Of a stretch of 64,000 nt of DNA, positions 57,634 through 64,000 are shown in pieces. The stretch is from positions 28,625,496 through 28,689,495 of the forward strand of contig NC_133770.1 of NCBI RefSeq assembly GCF_003597395.2. Reading direction: 5' to 3'. Each line of letters starts with the position of its first letter. The first letter of the stretch is position 1. The notes beneath the pieces were generated by a model. The model did not search any database and had not been told where the DNA came from. It was given only the letters and a program-made list of their open reading frames with translations. This stretch comes from Chelonoidis abingdonii (taxonomy: Eukaryota; Chordata; Testudines; Testudinidae). Both the position numbers and the translations under genes were made by a program.

Positions 57634-57968
57634 AGAGGCAGTGTAGTCTAGTGGATAGAGGCCTGTGTTGTACAGGAGGTCAGACTAGATGATCAAAAAG
57701 TCCCTTCTGGCCTTGAAGTCTATGAACAGGAGGCAGGAAACTTGGATTCTATTCCCAGTTCTGCCATTGACCAGTTGTGTGAGCTTGTACATCCCCTCTT
57801 CACACCCCCCATGCCCTCTCCCATCGTTTGTCCTTCCACCTTGTGTCTGTCTTTTTTAATTTAGACTGTAGGAGCAGGGACTGTCCCTTGCTATGCATTT
57901 GCACAGTTCCTAGTAGGATCTTGATCTGAGCCGAGGACTCTAGCTGTTACTGCAATGCAAATAATTAG
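57634..57968 (+). mobile_element. MIR-type SINE, interrupted by CR1 tail
   Basis: The tRNA-like head GAGGCAGTGTAGTCTAGTGG resumes after an interruption with CTTGGATTCTATTCCCAGTT and CTGCCATTGACCAGTTGTGTGAGC, the MIR core. The 3' part has GTAGGAGCAGGGACTGTCCC and ends ATGCAAATAATTAGTG, like amniote MIR tails. Old and diverged. Confidence 0.85.
57680..57725 (+). mobile_element. Minimal CR1 tail inserted in MIR
   Basis: TCAGACTAGATGATC through TCCCTTCTGGCCTTGAAGTC and TATGA is the last ~46 bases of CR1. ACAGGAGG occurs on both sides (57672-57679 and 57726-57733) and is either an 8-bp target duplication or shared microhomology. Confidence 0.8.
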
Positions 57969-58476
57969 TGCAAATAAAACAAAGGGAGGACAGGGAAGCT
58001 CCTCAACTAGCGTGGATCTGCATAGCTCCATTGGCATCAATGGTTTATGCCAATGTGCACCTGATGAAGAGCTGGCCCACTGTTACTTATTTTGCTTCTC
58101 AGTTTTGGGGAATGAATTTCTGAATCTCCAGATCAATGGTGGAAACTCCATTGCCCTGGGTTCCGTGGAGACAAGTGGGTAGTTGGTAAGATTGAAGCCA
58201 CTGGGAGGGTTTCAGAAGCTGGGAGCTGGATTGCCCTTGATAGGGAAGAGGATTGGAGAAGTGTTTGACACAAGCACTGCAAACTCTAAGGACATTTCAC
58301 TGAGGGCAAAAGGGAACCTTAAACGGCACTCAAGTGAGCAGTCAGGCAGGAAGGCCTAATGTTCCCTACAGTCTTGCGGAGAATAGATGTTCTGAAGTCT
58401 GCAATAAATATTGTATTAACAAGCGTAATGAGGTAAATGAACATGGAAAAAAGAAACCTGATCAAGTTTGCAAGCG

Positions 58477-58690
58477 TAATGCTGACAGACCCCAGTTGTC
58501 AGTAAGCAGATCAAACTGGGGACTTAAGGAGCTTAGTGCATGAGCCTGTACAGCATGAGCTAAAAGTCAACTAGCTGTTAGCTACGGCTGTAGAGCAAAC
58601 TCATTTTATCTCTCTCTCTCTCTACGTGATCCCAGTACCACTAGATGGGGCAGAACACCACACCCAGAAAGCGTGTGGGTTACACAAGCA
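58477..58690 (-). mobile_element. tRNA-like repeat, copy C
   Basis: The minus strand starts TGTAACCCACACGC, with an internal (GA)n run at 58611-58623, box A TAGCTCATGCTGTACAGGC and a decayed box B CAGTTTGATCTG. CAAG occurs on both sides (58471-58474 and 58688-58691) but may be chance, because copy B has the same right flank. Confidence 0.7.
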
Positions 58691-59471
58691 ATACACTCAG
58701 TGATGTTTCCCTGTACTACTAGTGGCAGCAGCTGTGAACTCCAAACAGCATTTAGAGTATAGCATGTTCCCTCATTTGCTCAGGGGCATCCATGCTTTCT
58801 GTGGCTCTATGCCTAAAATATGCCTAAACTGTCTTTGTACCAAGTCTAAGGATATTAATTCCTCACTTTTGATTCTAGGGTGTTTTTCACTAGCTCCCCA
58901 TTCTCTTCTCCATAGCTTAGTATCATGCTAGTTTTTAGTACAATTCCTCTGCCCAAGCATGTCAAACTCAATTATATTGTGGTCACTTTTACTTAGTGGT
59001 TCAACTATAGTTTGTAAACCAATTTCTGACTGTTATTTAAAATTCCAGCAAGTTGAGATTAGACTCTCCCATTTTTGTGCTCTAGATTTAGTTTGGGGCT
59101 GGGAATTCCTTTCCTGCAGCTGCTTTTTGTAAATTATTTTATCCCACTGGAAATAATTTGGTGCCTCCAGTTATTGAATGTCAGGCCACAGTTAAAAGTA
59201 GTACTCATGATTGACTTTCAGACTTAGTTTAGTTACTGTAGTGAGTCTTCTGGGTGCATTCAAAGTGCAAGATCCTAGAGCAGAGAATTTTTTTCCACTT
59301 CTTAAAACAATTCATTGGTTTTGCTCTCTTCCCTAAACAGCTGTGGCTCTCTTTTTAAGCTGATAAAAATGAGGATGTGCAGTGAATGGCTCATTAAATT
59401 GTGTCCCACTCCCAGCAGAGGGGGCTGCAGCTGGCTGTTCTGTTTCTTAAAGAAGTGATCCTACTGAGAGT
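58691..59471. other. Unclassified DNA
   Basis: Nothing recognised. 58930-59170 contains CR1-like words ('tgtggtcacttttacttag', 'ttccagcaag') too weak to call. Confidence 0.35.
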
Positions 59472-59479
59472 GAGGTAAC

Positions 59480-59713
59480 CAGGCCCACTGACAGAAATTC
59501 CGGGCCCCAGTGCCGTCCCAGGGGGAGGCAAGGTCAGGGACGCAAGTGACAAATCTGTCACTTCCAGGAAATCCCATGCCGGCCAATCGTGCCGGGTGCC
59601 ACCAGGGCCCCGAAAGCTTGCGGTCCAGAGCAATCGCGATTGACTAGGAGCCCTGTGGCCTGCCTGGGCGATTGCCCCCTTATCCCCCCCCCCCCCGCCC
59701 GTCAGCAGGCCTG
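59480..59713. mobile_element. hAT-type MITE with 8-bp target duplication
   Basis: Inverted ends: CAGGCCCACTGACAG on the left, CGTCAGCAGGCCTG on the right, starting CAGG and ending CCTG. Flanks GAGGTAAC (59472-59479) and GGAGTAAC (59714-59721) match at 6 of 8 positions, the hAT target size. GC-rich, 234 bp, with a C-run at 59686-59696. Confidence 0.7.
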
Positions 59714-60558
59714 GGAGTAACAGTTTGTGTTCACTTCCTCTGCTGAGTGTGCAGTTGCCTTTAGTACATAGGGCCTAACCTCATCTAGTATTCCCACCAG
59801 GATCTCTGTTTTGTTCCAATTTTGTGTCAGATTTTTTTTTAAAGGTGCATATTTAAACAAGACTCTATCACTTTAACTCCCACAGCTAGTTTTATTCATT
59901 CAGTGCATGAACTTTCTGACTGTTAACCAGCATTAACTTTTCCAAGTCCTGAAAGTAGCACAGACTAAATGAGAATACTTGTATATAAATTTCCTTCAGC
60001 TGTTGGCAAATAAGTTATTATTTGGGGGAAATAAGTTGACATCACAGAAAAATCATGGCTATTGCTATTTATAAATAGAACTGGACTTTCCATTAAGCCA
60101 CATGTTAGGCCAGTTGAACTCTCTGCTTCTGCTCAGGTCAACATATCTTTTGGGAAAATCAGAGCAGCCCTTAGTAACTACCTAAGTAAATACGTCAGTA
60201 AATCTTAAAGGAATCATCAAAGTTCCCTTGCATTTTCCATACACGTTTTTGTAAGGAGAACTAAGGCTGCAACCACAACAGCAGTGTACTGAAGTTTGAT
60301 TTTTAGTAGAGTAGGAGCTGAATATTCAGCTGAGTTGTGGTCTCAGTTTTCTTGGTTATTCAACACCTTTTAAAAACATTTCTGAAGTGAAGTTCGTGTC
60401 AGTGAAAAATGCCATGTTGCAGTCCTGTACGCTAAACTGGGTTTTTCAGACCCCTAAGAGAGGAAGGCCCCCAACACCCACAGAGATTCAATTGCTCTTT
60501 ATAATCTCATCAGCATTATGGTACACAGTAAATATCTGTGGCTTCTTTGGGGAATAGT

Positions 60559-60866
60559 CAGGGCCCTACTAAATTAATGGCCATGAAAAATGCATCACGG
60601 ACTGTGAAATCTGGTCTTTTGTATGCTCTTACTCTACACTATACAGATTTCCCAGAGGAGACCAGCATTTCTGAAATTGGGGTTTCTGACCCAAAAGGGA
60701 GTTGCAGGGGGGTCACAGGGTTATTTTGTGGGGGTTGCAGTATTGCCACCCTTACAGCACTGCGAAATTTCAGATTTAAATAAATGAAATAATGAAATTT
60801 ATGATTTTTAAAATCTTATGACCATGAAATTGATCAAAATGGACTGTTAATTTGGTAGAAATCAGC
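60559..60866 (+). mobile_element. hAT-like MITE, nearly complete
   Basis: Left end CAGGGCCCTACTAAATTAATGG. The right end, read in reverse, gives ATTTCTACCAAATTAACAGTCC, a decayed inverted copy. The left ~190 bp parallel 46699-46920. The right part is A/T-rich and self-complementary (ATGAAATAATGAAATTTATG). Non-coding. Confidence 0.7.
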
Positions 60867-63800
60867 CATCCTTCCAGATCCAATGCATCACATCCAGCAG
60901 AATTGTAAACCCACCAAGGTGTTTTTCAGGGAGAGTAATAAGGAATTCGGTGTATCTTCCTTTATTCCATGTATAGTATGTCTACATATTGTGGCTGGTA
61001 CTTGAGACGTTACTGATTCATCTTTTCATGAGGAGACGCTTGATGATTTTTCCCAATAACTTTAGAAACTCATAGGTGCCTCACACCACAGCTAAGGTAC
61101 ATACATTTGCTTAAAAGTGAACTTAACGATGTAATAGCATCTCTAATGCCTATGCTTTTGTGATCAAAAATCATAATTTACCACTCGGTGGCATTTATCT
61201 TTGGTGTAATAGTTGTGGTTTACACCGAACTTTGAACAGGCTATATAGCAATATAAGAATATTATAGGTGGAGAGTATAAAAGGATGGTAGTAGTAGGAT
61301 TTTCTAGTTATTAAAGATCTTTTGAATTAAGTGGAACTGAAAAATTTCAGTAAAGAAAACAAATCTCCTAAATAGAATCTTTGCATTTACAAAGAAAATA
61401 CTTGAGAGTTTTGTTTCAGTGGCATTACACCGTGTATGAACAAATACCTTCCGGTTGTATAATTTTTCCACTGATACTTTGCAAATCAGTCAGAGGATAT
61501 TACTATACTGGACCTTGGAGTGTTATTTCAAGGTCAGAATTCTAGGCTAACAAGCAGAGTGAAAATAGACAGTTACATGAATATGGAAAATCTCTCTTAC
61601 ATTCTTAAAGAACTGCCCATTGCTGGATGTTTTCCCTAATGGGGATGAATTCTGAATATGAAATAACTGTATTGTATTTTGCATACAGTGTGAAATTTAC
61701 TCTGGTTAAGACAACCAGACATTACCCTTAATGCTAGCTAGGAATCTTTTTTCTTGATTTTATTTCATTCTGATTCTTATTAATTGTTACTTTGGGGCTT
61801 CAAATAGTGTTTTTAACTATCAGAAGAATAGCCATTAGGTAAGAATAGAAATGTCTGAGCATCAATTTAGCTCTATGACTTCCATTCATTAAAGGATTAT
61901 AGGCAACTAACATTGTGTCTAGTCCAGAAAGGTGCTTAACATCTTCTGCAAAGTATTGAATCCCTTGTCTCCGAGAGGAGTCAAAGGGAACACAAAGTAT
62001 TCATAGTCATGGCTAACTATTTCACTGGGAATTAATTTCCATGAGTACGGTAGCAAATACCTTAAAAGGGCATTACTGCTAAGGACCACATTAACCACTG
62101 GGCACATTAACCATAGGACCACATTAACCACTGGGCACAACAGACTGTTGCCCAAGACCCATGGATCTGGAGTCAGTTAATAATATAACTGTCATCATAC
62201 GCAGCCTGGAACCCACATGTAGTAGAGAATCTGCAACAAAATGATCTGCCCCATGATAAGGAGGCTGTAAGACACACCTTTTACACCCAAAAGGAGCTGT
62301 GTCCATGAGTAGCTGGGGCAGCTTCACCACTTCATGATGCTCGAGGGTAGGGAGAGGCTGTTGGTTGTTGTCATTTGGGTAGATGGGATTTAAGTGGTCA
62401 CCACTGCTGTTTAGGCAGTTAGGTGTTGGGAGACCCAGACTCTTAACTGATCTTCAGGTCTGGGTGCTGCTACTGAGACTACCAGGGTGGGGAGGGCCTG
62501 TCTGCAACAATTCAAGCACTGGGGAGGTGCAAGCTGTTCTTTTTCATGGTGTACACTAAGTGAAGTTAGATTAAAAACATACTATACTCTTGCTGGAAGG
62601 TTGCAACATAATATTACTTTATTTCGTGGAATCCAGAATACCACCACACAAGAACCCAAAGACAGAGACTGACAAAGCAGGCTGCTCTCTAAAACAGAGA
62701 CACACAACTCACCCCACCTTATTCTGTGCTGCTGACTGGGTGAATGTTGCTAGATCCAGATCACACAGTTCCCTACAGTGACCCCTGATCTGTGCAAGCA
62801 GGACCAAGACATAAATCTGAAATTTAAAGTGACATCTTACAATCTGAACACAGTTTTCAAAATATCACATAAGCAAAATGGACTAAAATTCTGTTGGAAA
62901 CCTTGTGACTACTTTATAGATTAAGACAGAATGTTTCCTAGAGGAAGTGGCCTGACGCTCAGGCTAAAATGTGTTATGAATGACTTCACCGGCTTAGTAG
63001 TAGAAAGTCAGATTTATGTTCCCATGACTGCATATTGATTTTTAAGAGTGATTATTTCTCTTCATTCTCCTCTGGTTGGGTTTTGATAGGGATATATTAA
63101 ATCATATCTTCCTTCAGAAAAGTATTTTAAGAGCAGCACAAATACAATTAAATAAGCATACTGCACACTAATATTAAGTTGACAACAGCAAGATGGATTT
63201 CTCTATGGCAACCAAAAGTGGTTTGATGTTGTAGGCTTCCATACTCCATCTAAATCACCTACTTTGTAAGTCAGCACAATGATATCAAGTTTATGCAGTG
63301 TAGCCAAGTCGTCAAACAGCAAATGCAAACAGATTGTCCACGACTGCAGATGAACTTTGGCCAGCCGAGTAGAATTTTCACAAAATAAAATATCTTTATA
63401 TTTCATTCAAATTTCATATCAACATCTGAGTGCCTGGTGAATATTTTCAGTATTGCCATAAACATATTTGATCTAGAAAACAGAAGTGAAATGCCCATAC
63501 TCCTGGAACTTGTTTTGTTGATTCTACCAGCACACACAAGCATATTTATTATACTGCAGTAAAATGTTTAAGTCAATGGGAGATCAGCATGCTCTCATTG
63601 ATGGTGCAATTCAATAATTATATTCAAACTCCTATTAAACATGGCCATTTCATCACATTTAAATAAAGAAATAGATTAGATACACTTCTCAGGTGTGGTA
63701 TTTTCAAAAATAGGTTCTGGTACCTGATTTTCTAAAGGCTCAGCAATTTAAGATTGATTTCAATTTATTTGAGTGACTAAATGTTGATGTAGAAGCCTAA

Positions 63801-64000
63801 CTGTAAGTACCATTAAAAAAAAAATAGCTAGGAAAATATATATAGTAAAAATCCTTTCATTATTTTGATTATTTTTTTAGAAAGAATGAACAGCAAAAGT
63901 ATCTAAAGTCTTTTCCCCTTGAATATTCCTCTTCCTTTTCCTACTCATCTCACACACTCACTTCTCCACTCCAGAGTAACCATATAAAAAAACACTTTAG
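60867..64000. other. Unclassified DNA to window end
   Basis: About 3.1 kb with no confident gene or repeat. A 33-bp tandem duplication (GGACCACATTAACCACTGGG unit) lies at 62083-62139. The short frames show no domains. Confidence 0.4.

Noticed and set aside
1..64000. CRISPR array, operon or phage-like system
   Set aside because: The repeats are interspersed eukaryotic transposons, with no regularly spaced direct repeats and no clustered open frames.

Overview
The window looks like intergenic or intronic DNA from an amniote, most likely a turtle (Testudines). The evidence is the repeat content: CR1 LINEs on both strands, tRNA-headed SINEs with a CR1-type tail, several solo retroviral-type LTRs, MIR-type SINEs, and PIF/Harbinger and hAT DNA transposons. 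There are no long open frames, no operons and no prokaryotic signals. Family names come from pattern recognition without a database search, so subfamily names are left open and every 'turtle' statement is inference.

Layout. 0-10 kb: the clipped end of an LTR (1-105), an antisense CR1 (2541-3390), a solo LTR with a polyadenylation signal (3878-5052), a broken BED-finger/hAT transposase on the minus strand (5310-6430), hAT-like MITE pieces, and a second solo LTR (8172-9078) of the same family as the clipped one. 10-20 kb: a sense CR1 reverse-transcriptase fragment (10497-11345), a decayed Ty3/Gypsy element with gag-, protease-, RT- and integrase-like remains (13735-17028), a tRNA/CR1-tail SINE, and an antisense LTR (19017-20070). 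20-27 kb: a two-gene Harbinger transposon (20821-24490), with the DDE transposase on + and a two-exon Myb/SANT-like partner on -. It is bracketed by two partial LTRs of one family. A candidate 3' terminal exon of an unidentified host gene follows at 26495-26622. 27-41 kb: antisense CR1s, one nested in another, a sense CR1 3' end, a 611-bp foldback structure with ~175-bp arms (39299-39909), and a Harbinger-type MITE (40136-40453). 41-51 kb: a hAT fragment interrupted by a GC-rich inverted-repeat element that carries a perfect tandem duplication, a solo LTR with 4-bp target duplications (44596-45236), a self-complementary hAT-like repeat, a non-repetitive AT-rich block (48340-49120) that looks like conserved regulatory DNA, and tRNA-like repeats with LTR-like ends. 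51-64 kb: a composite antisense CR1 with endonuclease remains and a SINE inside it, an LTR containing an L1/Tx1-like LINE insertion with a 17-bp target duplication, a MIR interrupted by a tiny CR1 tail, a third tRNA-like repeat, and two more MITEs.

The transposon genes are all broken by stops or frameshifts, and no intact protein-coding gene is visible. The only candidate host coding sequence is the short exon near 26.5 kb. The window is mainly a record of nested insertions whose order can be read from target duplications and interrupted repeats. No novel defence or metabolic system was found.
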